Origin: Prescottella agglutinans
GTDB lineage: Bacteria; Actinomycetota; Actinomycetes; Mycobacteriales; Mycobacteriaceae
Length of the DNA stretch: 64,000 nt
Assembly (NCBI RefSeq): GCF_004011865.1
Contig: NZ_RKLP01000011.1
Coordinates: 62,001 to 126,000 of the forward strand
Direction: 5' to 3'
The notes beneath the pieces are model-generated. The model made no database searches. It saw only the letters and a program-made list of their open reading frames with translations, and had not been told where the DNA came from. Shown piece by piece: positions 56,311 through 64,000 of this stretch (positions are counted from its first letter, which is position 1; every line of letters begins with the position of its first letter). The position numbers and the translations under genes are program-made.

Positions 56311-56416
56311 GTATCCACAGATTCGCCCGTTTTGTCCTCGAGTGCGTCCTCGAGAAGTCCCCAGGTCTCGAGGAGGTGGGACCAGCGGATTCGGCCGTCG
56401 ATCCACAGATTCCACA
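56311..56416. other. Further degenerate DnaA boxes on the plus strand
   Basis: GTATCCACA (56311-56319), CGATCCACA (56399-56407) and GATTCCACA (56408-56416) resemble TTATCCACA and point opposite to the 11-bp array. The last two abut each other. Confidence 0.55.
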
Positions 56417-56468
56417 GTGCCTATTACTGTGATTGGAATCTTCTCGAGAGAAGTTCTTTGAAAACAGG
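56417..56468. other. AT-rich stretch, candidate DNA unwinding element
   Basis: Relatively AT-rich DNA (CTATTACTGTGATTGG, AAGTTCTTTGAAAAC) lies between the last boxes and dnaN, in an otherwise GC-rich origin. It is the best candidate for initial melting. It contains TCTTCTCGAGAGAAG, a palindrome centred on CTCGAG (56443-56448). Confidence 0.5.
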
Positions 56469-56469
56469 C

Positions 56470-56506
56470 GCTGTGAACAACCGGCTCGGAGCCGCCTGTT
56501 CACAGC
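56470..56506. other. Long hairpin between the origin and dnaN
   Basis: 56470-56487 (GCTGTGAACAACCGGCTC) and 56489-56506 form an 18-bp stem with two mismatches and a 1-nt loop. It could be a cruciform, an RNA leader structure or a terminator. Confidence 0.6.
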
Positions 56507-56670
56507 CCGTCTCGAGGTGTCTCGAGGCGCCGGCGCCCGCTTTCCAACACGGCCGTTCAACGCATACGGTGTCCCCTGGCCGCTGTGTCAGACTGCTAGC
56601 GCAGCCTTTGCAGCCTTCGTGCGCAGCTGCTGCCGATACCACCGCGCCTACCGAGAGGAACACCCGAGCA

Positions 56671-57855
56671 ATGGAGCTTGGAAGCATGAAGTTTCGCGTT
56701 GCTCGGGAGGACTTCGCCGACTCCGTCGCCTGGGTCGCGCGCAGCCTGCCGTCCCGGCCGCCCGTGCCGGTTCTCGGCGGTGTGCTGCTCGGTGCCGACG
56801 AGCAGGGCCTGACCGTTTCCGGGTTCGACTACGAGGTGTCCGCACAGGTCCGCGTCTCCGCCGAGGTCACCACGACCGGCCAGGTGCTGGTCTCCGGCAA
56901 GCTGCTCGCCGACATCACCCGCGCGCTGCCCAACAAGCCCGTCGACGTGACCGTCGACGGCACCCGCGTGCTGATCACGTGCGGCAGCGCCAAGTTCTCG
57001 CTGCCGACCATGCCGGTCGAGGACTATCCGCAGCTGCCCTCGATGCCGCAGCAGACCGGCTCGCTGCCCGTCGACCTGTTCTCCGAGGCCGTCAGTCAGG
57101 TCGCCGTCGCCGCGGGCAAGGACGACACGCTGCCCATGCTCACCGGCATCCGCGTCGAGATCGAGGGCACCAACGTCGTGCTCGCGGCCACCGACCGCTT
57201 CCGGCTCGCGGTCCGTCAGCTGGAGTGGATGCCGACCGCCGGCGACGTCTCGGCGGCCGTGCTGGTTCCGGCCAAGACCCTGTCCGAGTCCGCGAAAACG
57301 CTGGGCGGCAACACGCTTTCGCCCGTCGAGCTCGCGCTGGGCGCCGGGTCGTCGGTGGGCACCGAGGGCATGCTCGGTATCGTCGCGGACGGCCGCCGCA
57401 CCACGACGCGCCTGCTCGACGCCGAGTTCCCCAAGTTCCGTCAGCTGCTGCCGGCCGAGCACACCGCGATGGCGACCGTCGAGGTCGCGCCGCTGGTCGA
57501 CGCGATCAAGCGCGTGGCCCTGGTCGCCGAGCGCGGTGCCCAGGTGCGACTCGAGTTCAACGGTGACGGGCTGCTGCTGTCCGCCGGTGGCGACGACGCC
57601 GGCCGCGCCGAGGAGTCCCTCGAGGCCGATTTCCAGGGCGAGCCGCTGATCATCGCGTTCAACCCCGGGTACCTCATCGACGGTCTGTCGTCGCTGCACT
57701 CGGACCGCGTGTTGTTCGGCTTCACCACCCCGAGCCGTCCCGCCGTGCTGCGCCCGGCCGGCGAGGAGGCGCCCGAGCACGGCGAGTCCGGCACGTTCCC
57801 GGCGCCCGAGAGCGAGTACACCTACCTGCTGATGCCGGTCCGCCTGCCGGGCTGA
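56671..57855 (+). CDS. dnaN: DNA polymerase III beta sliding clamp
   Basis: Processivity clamp of 394 residues, dimeric ring around DNA. It contains the family patterns [52 protein letters not shown] and TDRFRLAVR, with the C-terminal [11 protein letters not shown] chose the ATG at 56671 (GAGAGG upstream); an in-frame ATG at 56686 is the alternative. The open frame extends far upstream through the origin without coding character. Confidence 0.97.
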   Translation: MELGSMKFRVAREDFADSVAWVARSLPSRPPVPVLGGVLLGADEQGLTVSGFDYEVSAQVRVSAEVTTTGQVLVSGKLLADITRALPNKPVDVTVDGTRVLITCGSAKFSLPTMPVEDYPQLPSMPQQTGSLPVDLFSEAVSQVAVAAGKDDTLPMLTGIRVEIEGTNVVLAATDRFRLAVRQLEWMPTAGDVSAAVLVPAKTLSESAKTLGGNTLSPVELALGAGSSVGTEGMLGIVADGRRTTTRLLDAEFPKFRQLLPAEHTAMATVEVAPLVDAIKRVALVAERGAQVRLEFNGDGLLLSAGGDDAGRAEESLEADFQGEPLIIAFNPGYLIDGLSSLHSDRVLFGFTTPSRPAVLRPAGEEAPEHGESGTFPAPESEYTYLLMPVRLPG

Positions 57856-57926
57856 TCCACGCGTCCGGCCGCCGGCGTCGCCTCGGAGCCCCGCTCGAAT
57901 CACCACTAGTGGAGGGACATCTCACG

Positions 57927-58832
57927 ATGCAGCTCGGACTGGTCGGACTCGGCAGGATGGGTTTCAACATGCGCGCTCGGTTGCGGGCGCAGGGGCACGA
58001 CGTCGTCGGCTACGACCCGCGTCCGGAGGTCTCCGACGTCGCCTCGCTCACCGAGCTGGCGTCGGCGGTGACCGCGCCGCGGGTCGTGTGGGTGATGGTT
58101 CCGGCCGGGGAGATCACCCGGAACGCGATCCGTGAGCTGGCGTCCGTGCTGGGCTCCGGTGACCTGGTGATCGACGGCGGGAACTCGCGCTACGCCGACG
58201 ACCGGACGCACGCGGACCTGCTGGCCGCTGCCGGCATCGGGTATCTGGATTGCGGTGTCTCCGGGGGTGTCTGGGGGCTCGACGAGGGGTACGGGCTGAT
58301 GGTCGGCGGCGCGGACACCGACGTCGCACGGGCGATGCCGATCTTCGACGCGCTGCGCCCGGACGGGGAGCGCGCCGGGGGCTTCGTGCACGCCGGACCG
58401 GTCGGGGCCGGGCACTACGCCAAGATGGTCCACAACGGGGTCGAGTACGGGCTGATGCAGGCGTACGCCGAGGGCTACGAACTGCTCGAGGCGCAGGACC
58501 TGATCACCGACGTGCCCGGCGTGCTGCAGGCGTGGACACACGGCACGGTCGTGCGGTCGTGGCTGCTGGAGCTGCTGGTCAAGGCGCTCGCCGAGGATCC
58601 CGAGTTCGCCCGGATCTCCGGGTACACCGAGGATTCCGGTGAGGGCCGCTGGACGGTGCAGGAGGCGCTCGACCGGGCGGTGCCGGCCCCGGTGATCTCC
58701 GCGGCGCTGTTCGCGCGGTTCGCGTCGCGGCAGGCCGATTCACCGGCGATGAAGGCGGTCGCGGCGCTGCGCAACCAGTTCGGTGGGCATGCCGTGCGCG
58801 CCGCCGACCGGGGAACGGCGACCGAGACCTAG
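57927..58832 (+). CDS. gnd: 6-phosphogluconate dehydrogenase, short NAD-type
   Basis: Decarboxylates 6-phosphogluconate to ribulose 5-phosphate. It has 301 residues, the short form (GntZ/YqeC-like) that often uses NAD. It starts [19 protein letters not shown], then [12 protein letters not shown], and the substrate motif [33 protein letters not shown] lies 10 nt before the ATG at 57927. Its stop overlaps the recF start (TAGTG). Its place between dnaN and recF is typical of Rhodococcus and relatives. Confidence 0.93.
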   Translation: MQLGLVGLGRMGFNMRARLRAQGHDVVGYDPRPEVSDVASLTELASAVTAPRVVWVMVPAGEITRNAIRELASVLGSGDLVIDGGNSRYADDRTHADLLAAAGIGYLDCGVSGGVWGLDEGYGLMVGGADTDVARAMPIFDALRPDGERAGGFVHAGPVGAGHYAKMVHNGVEYGLMQAYAEGYELLEAQDLITDVPGVLQAWTHGTVVRSWLLELLVKALAEDPEFARISGYTEDSGEGRWTVQEALDRAVPAPVISAALFARFASRQADSPAMKAVAALRNQFGGHAVRAADRGTATET

Positions 58833-60058
58833 TGTTCGTCCGCAAGTTCTCTCTCCGTGACTTCCGGTCGTGGGACGCCGTCACGGTCGACCTCACGCCC
58901 GGCTGCACCGTGTTCGTCGGACGTAACGGGCACGGCAAGACCAACCTGCTCGAGGCGCTGGGGTACCTGTCGACGCTGTCGTCGCACCGGGTGTCGACGG
59001 ACGCGCCGCTGATCCGGGCGGGCGCCGCGCAGGCACACGCGGGTGCACTGGTGGTCAATCACGGCCGCGAGTTGGGCATCGACATCGCGATCAACGACGG
59101 GAAGGCCAACCGCGCCCGGATCAACCAGTCCCCGACCCGGCGGCCGCGGGAGATCGTCGGCATCCTGCAGACCGTGCTGTTCGCGCCCGAGGACCTGTCG
59201 CTGGTGCGCGGCGACCCGGGGGACCGGCGCCGGTTCCTCGACGAACTGCTCACCTCCCGGATCCCGCGGATGGCCGCGGTCCGCGCCGACTACGACAAGG
59301 TGCTGCGGCAGCGGTCGGCGCTGCTCAAGACCGCGAGCGGCGCCCTGCGTCGGGGCGCGCGCTCGTCGGACGGCGCGAGCGCCCTTGCGACCCTTGATGT
59401 CTGGGACGGTCATCTCGCAGCGCACGGCGCACAGCTGCTGGAGGCGCGGCTGCGGCTCGTGCACGACCTGGCTCCGCACCTGGTGACGTCGTACCGGTCG
59501 CTCGCGCCCGAGTCGCGGCCGGCGTCGGTGCGCTACAAGAGCAGTCTGGGCACCTCACTTCCTCCCGAATTGCTCGATCCGACAAGGGAACCCGAGCGCG
59601 ACGACGTCGAACTGCTGGAGGCGAGCTTCCTGCACGAGCTGTCGGTGATGCGGCAGCGGGAGATCGAGCGCGGGGTGTGCCTGGTCGGCCCGCACCGCGA
59701 CGACCTCGAGCTGTTCCTCGGCGATCAGCCCGCGAAAGGCTTTGCCAGCCATGGTGAGTCGTGGTCGTATGCGCTGTCGATGCGGCTCGGCGCCTTCTTC
59801 CTGCTGCGGGCGGACGGCAGCGACCCGGTCCTGATGCTCGACGACGTCTTCGCCGAGCTGGACCGCAAGCGCCGGACCGCGCTGGCGGGCGTCGCCGCCG
59901 CGGCCGAACAGGTCCTCATCACGGCCGCCGTGTCGGAGGACGTCCCCGACGAGCTGTCCGCCACCCGCTTCGGGGTGGCGGCCCACGACACCGACCACGG
60001 GCGGATCTCGCAGATCACGCCCGTCGGCGGGTTCACCACGACGGGAGGTGAGCGGTGA
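58832..60058 (+). CDS. recF: DNA replication and repair protein RecF
   Basis: ATPase that helps RecA load at single-strand gaps. It has 408 residues. Walker A GRNGHGKT is at residues 30-37, with the signature and Walker B near [15 protein letters not shown]. The GTG start overlaps the gnd stop, and its own stop overlaps the dciA start. Confidence 0.96.
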   Translation: MFVRKFSLRDFRSWDAVTVDLTPGCTVFVGRNGHGKTNLLEALGYLSTLSSHRVSTDAPLIRAGAAQAHAGALVVNHGRELGIDIAINDGKANRARINQSPTRRPREIVGILQTVLFAPEDLSLVRGDPGDRRRFLDELLTSRIPRMAAVRADYDKVLRQRSALLKTASGALRRGARSSDGASALATLDVWDGHLAAHGAQLLEARLRLVHDLAPHLVTSYRSLAPESRPASVRYKSSLGTSLPPELLDPTREPERDDVELLEASFLHELSVMRQREIERGVCLVGPHRDDLELFLGDQPAKGFASHGESWSYALSMRLGAFFLLRADGSDPVLMLDDVFAELDRKRRTALAGVAAAAEQVLITAAVSEDVPDELSATRFGVAAHDTDHGRISQITPVGGFTTTGGER

Positions 60059-60600
60059 CCGGCACCGAACCGGAGCAGCCGGAACTGAAGGGCATCGACC
60101 TGGCCCGGCGCGCGCTCGAGGAGGCGCGGGCGGCCGCCAAGGCGAAGGGCAAGTCCGTGGGGCAGGGACGCTCGTCGCCGCGCACCGGCGGCGTGCGCGC
60201 GCTGCGGTCGCGGCGCCGTTCCTGGTCGGGATCGGGCCCGGACGAGCGCGACCCGCAGCCGTTCGGTGCGCTGGTCAACGCCGTGGCGAAGCAGCGCGGC
60301 TGGTCGTCGCAGGTGTCGGAGGGCACCGTGCTGGGCCGGTGGGCCGACGTCGTGGGTCCGGACATCGCGTCGCACGCGCAGCCGACGGGGCTGCGCGACG
60401 GCGTGCTGAGCGTGTCCGCGGAGTCGACGGCGTGGGCGACGCAGCTGCGGATGATGCAGGCGCAGATCCTCGCCAAGATCGCCGCGGCGGTGGGGCACGG
60501 CGTGGTGAAGTCGCTGCGGATCACCGGTCCGACCGCCCCGAGCTGGCGGAAGGGCGACCGGCACATTCCGGGACGGGGCCCGCGGGACACCTACGGCTGA
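60055..60600 (+). CDS. dciA: DciA family protein (DUF721), replicative helicase loader/operator
   Basis: Protein of 181 residues. The basic N-terminus is followed by the DUF721 domain ([59 protein letters not shown]). DciA interacts with DnaB helicase in bacteria lacking DnaC. GGGAGGTGAGC precedes the GTG start, which overlaps the recF stop. Confidence 0.94.
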   Translation: MTGTEPEQPELKGIDLARRALEEARAAAKAKGKSVGQGRSSPRTGGVRALRSRRRSWSGSGPDERDPQPFGALVNAVAKQRGWSSQVSEGTVLGRWADVVGPDIASHAQPTGLRDGVLSVSAESTAWATQLRMMQAQILAKIAAAVGHGVVKSLRITGPTAPSWRKGDRHIPGRGPRDTYG

Positions 60601-60616
60601 CCCCTGGTTTTACCTA

Positions 60617-60635
60617 TAACTGGGTGTTACAGTTA
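60617..60635. promoter_or_regulatory. Inverted repeat upstream of the oxygenase-like operon
   Basis: TAACTG-GGTGTTA-CAGTTA lies about 80 bp before the start at 60715, in AT-richer DNA (TTTTACCTATAAC). It is a candidate operator for an unlinked regulator. Confidence 0.4.
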
Positions 60636-60714
60636 CGGCTACTTCGTCGAGTGAACTGGGTCACTATGTCGCCGCGCGTCGGCGGCGACCCCGCGTGAGT
60701 AGCTGGGAGCAGTC

Positions 60715-61638
60715 ATGGCGGTCACCTCCGTAGCGCGCACCGTCGCGACCGAGTCGGACCAGCTCGAGCCCGACCACATCCTGTTGCAGGCCCGGAACGT
60801 CGAATTCGACTGGGCCGACCTGCCGATGCACTGGATGCCCGGCGATCCGTTCACCACGCACGTGTTCAACGTCCTGCACATGCTGTTGCCGGCCGGTGAG
60901 GAGTGGTTCGTCGCCACCTACAAGGAGGCGCTGCCGCTCATCGAGGACGAGAAGCTGCGCGAGGACGTCGTCGGGTTCATCGGCCAGGAGGCGATGCACG
61001 CCGGCGCCCACACCGGGGTGCTCGAACACCTGAAGGCCAACGGGCTGGACCCGACGCCGTACACCGACCAGATGCACTGGGCGTTCCAGAAGCTGTTGGG
61101 GCCCAAGCCACTCGTGGGCCGGCGCGGGCAGAACCATCTGATCGAGCGCCTCGCGATCATCGCGGCCGTCGAGCACATCACCGCGTTCCTCGGCGACTGG
61201 GTGCTCAACGCCGACGGCCTCGACCGCGCCGGGATGCACCCGACCATGCTGGACCTGCTGCGGTGGCACGGTGCCGAGGAGGTCGAGCACCGCTGCGTCG
61301 CGTACGACGTCATGCGCTACTTCGACAAGCGCGAGTCGCGGCGCATCCGCACGCAGATCATCGTCACGCCGATGATCGTGTGGCTGTGGGTGCGCGGCAC
61401 CCGCTTCCTCATGCGCAACGACCCCGAACTCCGGAACTGGGCGCCGAGCCGCCGCCGGCCGCGCTACTCCGACTTCCGCGCCTCCGGGCGTCGTGGAACC
61501 CTGCCCACGACAATCGAATTGGGCAGGCGCATGTCGGCGTACTTCCGCCGGGACTACCACCCCGGCAAGGAGGGCTCGACGGCGCAGGCGGTGGCCTACC
61601 TCGCGGCGTCGCCCGCGGCGCGGGCGGCGGCACGGTGA
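60715..61638 (+). CDS. Ferritin-like diiron protein (PF10118-type 'metal-dependent hydrolase')
   Basis: Protein of 307 residues. Four helical motifs carry the pattern E62/E63, E92-x-x-H95, E153 and E189-x-x-H192, which matches the order and spacing of diiron carboxylate oxygenases, oxidases and ribonucleotide reductase R2. H99, H154 and H185 are extra histidines near these sites. This group is usually annotated as a predicted metal-dependent hydrolase, but no hydrolase motif is visible. The next gene, a flavin/[2Fe-2S] reductase, overlaps it by 4 bp, which favours an oxygen-activating role such as hydroxylase or desaturase. A helix near 203-225 (IIVTPMIVWLWVRGTRFLM) may contact the membrane. 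Substrate unknown. Confidence 0.8.
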   Translation: MAVTSVARTVATESDQLEPDHILLQARNVEFDWADLPMHWMPGDPFTTHVFNVLHMLLPAGEEWFVATYKEALPLIEDEKLREDVVGFIGQEAMHAGAHTGVLEHLKANGLDPTPYTDQMHWAFQKLLGPKPLVGRRGQNHLIERLAIIAAVEHITAFLGDWVLNADGLDRAGMHPTMLDLLRWHGAEEVEHRCVAYDVMRYFDKRESRRIRTQIIVTPMIVWLWVRGTRFLMRNDPELRNWAPSRRRPRYSDFRASGRRGTLPTTIELGRRMSAYFRRDYHPGKEGSTAQAVAYLAASPAARAAAR

Positions 61639-62756
61639 AGTTGCCCCGCGTGCGCGACCTCCTGACGCGGCAGGAGGCACTGACCCGACCGGCGCCGCCG
61701 GCCGATCTGCAGGGCCGCGACCGGCCCGATCGTGCGATGGCGATCGTCGAGGCCGTCGCCGACAAGTACCTGCGGGTGCTCTCGGCCTACGACTACGACC
61801 CCCTCGTCGCCGGGCACAACCCGGACACCGCGATGACGCTGGTCGTCACCGAGCGCACGATCGTCGCGGAGGACGAGAACGTCGCGTCCCTGACGTTCGC
61901 CGCCGTCGACGGCGGCGACCTGCCGGCCTGGCAGCCCGGGTGCCACCTCGACTTCCATCTCCCGTCGGGCCGGCGGCGCCAGTACTCGCTGTGCGGCGAT
62001 CCGGCCGATCGGCGGCACTACCGGATCGCGGTGCGGTCCATCCCCGACGGCGGGGGCGGGTCGATCGAGATGCACGGGCTGGCGCCCGGCACCACCGTGA
62101 CCGTGCGGGGGCCCCGTAACGGCTTCCCGTTCGTTCCCGAGGGCGGCGCGCTGTTCGTCGCCGGCGGCATCGGCATCACCCCGATCGTCGCGATGGTGCG
62201 CGCGGCCCGCCGGACCGGAATGGATTGGTATTTCGTCTATTCCGGGCGCTCACGCGAGTCGATGCCGTTCCTCGACGAGATCGCGACGTGGGAACCCGAG
62301 CGGGTGTTCGTGCGCCCCGACGACGAATACGGTCTCCCCACCGCCGACGACCTGCTGGGTCGGGCGCCGGTCGGGGGAGCGGTGTACTGCTGCGGGCCCA
62401 CGCCGATGCTCGACGCCGTCCGTGGCGGCTTCGCCGACTCGGGCGCCTCCGCGCTGCACTTCGAGCGGTTCGGGCCGCCGCCGGTGCTGGGCGGCGCACC
62501 CTTCGAGGTGCAGTTGGTGAGCACTGGCGAGGTCCTCGAGGTGCCCGCGGACGAATCCGCGCTCGCGGTGATCAGGGAGCGGCAACCCGGCGTCGGGTAC
62601 TCGTGCCAGCAGGGCTTCTGCGGCACCTGCAAGGTGCGGGTGCTGTCCGGCACGCCGGACCACCGCGAGAACCGACTGACCCCGCAGGAACGGGAGGACC
62701 ACATGCTCATCTGCGTCTCCCGCGCCGACGGCGACCGCCTGATCCTCGACCTCTGA
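61635..62756 (+). CDS. Flavin/[2Fe-2S] oxidoreductase (electron-transfer partner)
   Basis: Reductase of 373 residues. A flavin-binding domain has RRQYSLCGDP, followed by the NAD(P) motif FVAGGIGITPIVAMVRAA and YCCGPTPML. The C-terminal ferredoxin domain has CQQGFCGTC plus a later Cys (MLICVS), the plant-type [2Fe-2S] set. It belongs to the phthalate dioxygenase reductase/VanB group. The N-terminal about 70 residues are an extra segment. The GTG start overlaps the stop of the diiron gene, so it is almost certainly that protein's electron donor. Confidence 0.92.
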   Translation: MKLPRVRDLLTRQEALTRPAPPADLQGRDRPDRAMAIVEAVADKYLRVLSAYDYDPLVAGHNPDTAMTLVVTERTIVAEDENVASLTFAAVDGGDLPAWQPGCHLDFHLPSGRRRQYSLCGDPADRRHYRIAVRSIPDGGGGSIEMHGLAPGTTVTVRGPRNGFPFVPEGGALFVAGGIGITPIVAMVRAARRTGMDWYFVYSGRSRESMPFLDEIATWEPERVFVRPDDEYGLPTADDLLGRAPVGGAVYCCGPTPMLDAVRGGFADSGASALHFERFGPPPVLGGAPFEVQLVSTGEVLEVPADESALAVIRERQPGVGYSCQQGFCGTCKVRVLSGTPDHRENRLTPQEREDHMLICVSRADGDRLILDL

Positions 62757-62781
62757 AAATGTAAGCCCGGGAGGAACTTCC

Positions 62782-63705
62782 ATGAGTTTGCTTCGTCCGC
62801 AACCGCACATCGTCGCGCGCGGCGACGTTCGGCTGGCCGTGTACGAGCAGGGCAACCCGGACGGCGAGACGCTCGTGCTGGTGCACGGCTGGCCCGACAC
62901 CCACGACCTGTGGCGGCACGTGATCCCACACCTGGCGGACCGGTTCCGGATCGTCAGCTACGACACCCGCGGCGCCGGCGCCAGCACCGCCCCGACCGCG
63001 GTCTCGGCGTACGCGCTGCCCGAGCTGGCGCGCGACCTGTTCGCGGTGATCGACGCCGTCAGCCCCGACGCCTCGGTGCACGTGCTCGCGCACGACTGGG
63101 GTGCGGTGGAGACGTGGGAGGCGGTGTGCGAGCCCGGCGCGGGGGAGCGGATCGCGTCGTACACGTCGATCTCGGGACCGAACCTCGACCACCTCGGCGC
63201 GTGGATGCGGCGCCGGCTCGCGCAGCGCCGCCCCGCCGGCCCGCTCGCGCAGGCCGCGGCGTCGGGGTACACGCTGCTGTTCCAGGTCCCCGTGGTCGGC
63301 ACCCTGCCGTTCCGGCTGGGCCTGTGGCGGATCTGGCCGACGTTCCTGAGGTTCTTCGACCGGCTGGATCCGGCGCTGGTGCGGCCCGCGCCGACGTTGC
63401 GCGCGGACATGATCACCGGGCTCAAGCGCTACCGCGCCAACATCCGGCCGCGGCTGCGCAGCCCGCGGGAGCGTCGCACCGACGTCCCCGTCCAGCTGAT
63501 CCTCAACCGGCGGGACCTGGCGGTCCGCCCGGTCGGCTACGAGGACACCGAACGGTGGGTTTCCGACCTGCGCCGCAGCGAACTGCCCGCCGGGCACTGG
63601 TCGCCGATCTCGCACGGTCGCGACGTCGCCCGGCTGACGGCGGCGTTCGTCGACGATCTTCGAGCCGGGAGTGCACCGGAGGGTGATGCGGTCGGTTCCG
63701 CGTAG
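62782..63705 (+). CDS. Alpha/beta hydrolase of the epoxide hydrolase/haloalkane dehalogenase type
   Basis: Hydrolase of 307 residues. It has the oxyanion motif HGWPDTHDLW, the nucleophile Asp105 in HDWGA, and a C-terminal His in AGHWSPISH. An Asp nucleophile favours an epoxide hydrolase or dehalogenase over an esterase. It lies 25 bp after the reductase gene with a strong GGGAGG, so it probably joins the same operon; it could open an epoxide made by the diiron enzyme. Confidence 0.88.
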   Translation: MSLLRPQPHIVARGDVRLAVYEQGNPDGETLVLVHGWPDTHDLWRHVIPHLADRFRIVSYDTRGAGASTAPTAVSAYALPELARDLFAVIDAVSPDASVHVLAHDWGAVETWEAVCEPGAGERIASYTSISGPNLDHLGAWMRRRLAQRRPAGPLAQAAASGYTLLFQVPVVGTLPFRLGLWRIWPTFLRFFDRLDPALVRPAPTLRADMITGLKRYRANIRPRLRSPRERRTDVPVQLILNRRDLAVRPVGYEDTERWVSDLRRSELPAGHWSPISHGRDVARLTAAFVDDLRAGSAPEGDAVGSA

Positions 63706-63768
63706 GGTTTCACCCTTCCGGGGCCGAGAAAATTCGTCTGTGAGGCAATCAGGGCCGTGTTAGGCGCC

Positions 63769-63795
63769 TTGTATGTCGGTGCGGACACGTAAGAT
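63769..63795 (+). promoter_or_regulatory. Possible gyrB promoter
   Basis: TTGTAT (63769-63774), a 15-nt spacer and TAAGAT (63790-63795) precede a leader of about 135 nt. The spacer is short, so this is tentative. Confidence 0.4.
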
Positions 63796-63936
63796 GGTCG
63801 AGTAACTAGCGGCGAATCTCGACACACCGCTCGCGGTGCCCCGTTGTGCGTGACTGCATCCGAACGCGGTCACTCTTCCTCGGAGCGCGGTGCGGGGCCG
63901 TGTCGGCACAGTACGGAGAAGGAGAGCTACCCACCC

Positions 63937-64000
63937 GTGGCTGCCCAGAAGTCAGACAAGAGCAACACATACGGCGCTTCCTCCATCACCGTTCTCGAGG
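63937..64000 (+). CDS. gyrB: DNA gyrase subunit B, start only
   Basis: The first 21 codons are in the window. From the GTG at 63937 they begin VAAQKSDKSNTYGASSITVL, which matches the actinobacterial GyrB N-terminus just before the ATPase domain. AAGGAGAG lies about 10 nt upstream. The position after recF and dciA is canonical. Confidence 0.9.
   Translation, partial: MAAQKSDKSNTYGASSITVLE

Larger units (their letters stand above)
56010..56670. other. Chromosomal origin oriC (dnaA-dnaN intergenic region)
   Basis: The 661-bp gap between dnaA and dnaN holds DnaA boxes in several arrangements, an AT-rich stretch, hairpins and 14 CTCGAG sites. This is the oriC position in actinobacteria, and gene direction changes on its left side. 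There is no coding gene in it. Confidence 0.9.

Overview
This window covers the replication-origin region of a high-GC actinobacterial chromosome, most likely Rhodococcus or a close relative in the Nocardiaceae. Three things support this. The gene order from pcnA through a NUDIX hydrolase, murJ, sigM, trxB, trxA, cwlM, parB, parA, rsmG, jag, yidC, rnpA and rpmH to dnaA, dnaN, recF, dciA and gyrB is the conserved origin order known from mycobacteria. A 6-phosphogluconate dehydrogenase gene sits between dnaN and recF. Many genes use GTG starts, and several have no leader. Gene direction flips at the origin: rpmH to parB point left, and dnaA to gyrB point right.

Layout. (1) 1-6300: a catabolic cluster (acyl-CoA synthetase, beta-keto acid cleavage enzyme, short-chain dehydrogenase, MFS importer) with a divergent AraC regulator. 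(2) 6500-26300: accessory and housekeeping genes. These include a delta5-3-ketosteroid isomerase with its catalytic residues intact, a secreted lipase, leuS, SdpI and DUF1648 membrane proteins, a LysR/BASS-transporter pair, glutamate decarboxylase, a TmrB-like P-loop protein, esterases, a rhodanese/DUF2892 sulfur operon under two G/C-tract palindromes, a TetR/epimerase pair with three operator-like sites, a DxDxDG-repeat protein, and modABC with its regulator. (3) 26300-45900: the conserved envelope and redox block (pcnA, NUDIX, DUF6049 protein, murJ with pseudokinase, sigM and its anti-sigma factor, trxB, trxA, cwlM). It is interrupted by a TetR/SDR/flavin-oxidoreductase group and an ABC exporter with its own TetR. 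(4) 46100-53750: chromosome segregation (parB, parA and eight parS-like sites), two nearly identical copies of rsmG flanking a decayed lipase, then jag, yidC, yidD, rnpA and rpmH. (5) 54200-56670: dnaA and oriC. (6) 56671-64000: dnaN, gnd, recF, dciA, a three-gene oxygenase-like operon and the start of gyrB.

The most unusual features are these. There is a direct repeat of about 687 bp that duplicates rsmG, its parS site and its start region, and the gene's codon usage differs from its neighbours. Directly behind dnaA, six CTCGAG palindromes are spaced exactly 15 bp apart, within a total of 14 CTCGAG sites in about 500 bp of origin DNA. Four DnaA-box-like sequences are spaced exactly 11 bp apart. 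A protein of the type usually called a metal-dependent hydrolase carries a full E / ExxH / E / ExxH diiron pattern and is translationally coupled to its own flavin/[2Fe-2S] reductase. I saw no tRNA, rRNA, CRISPR array or insertion sequence in the window.
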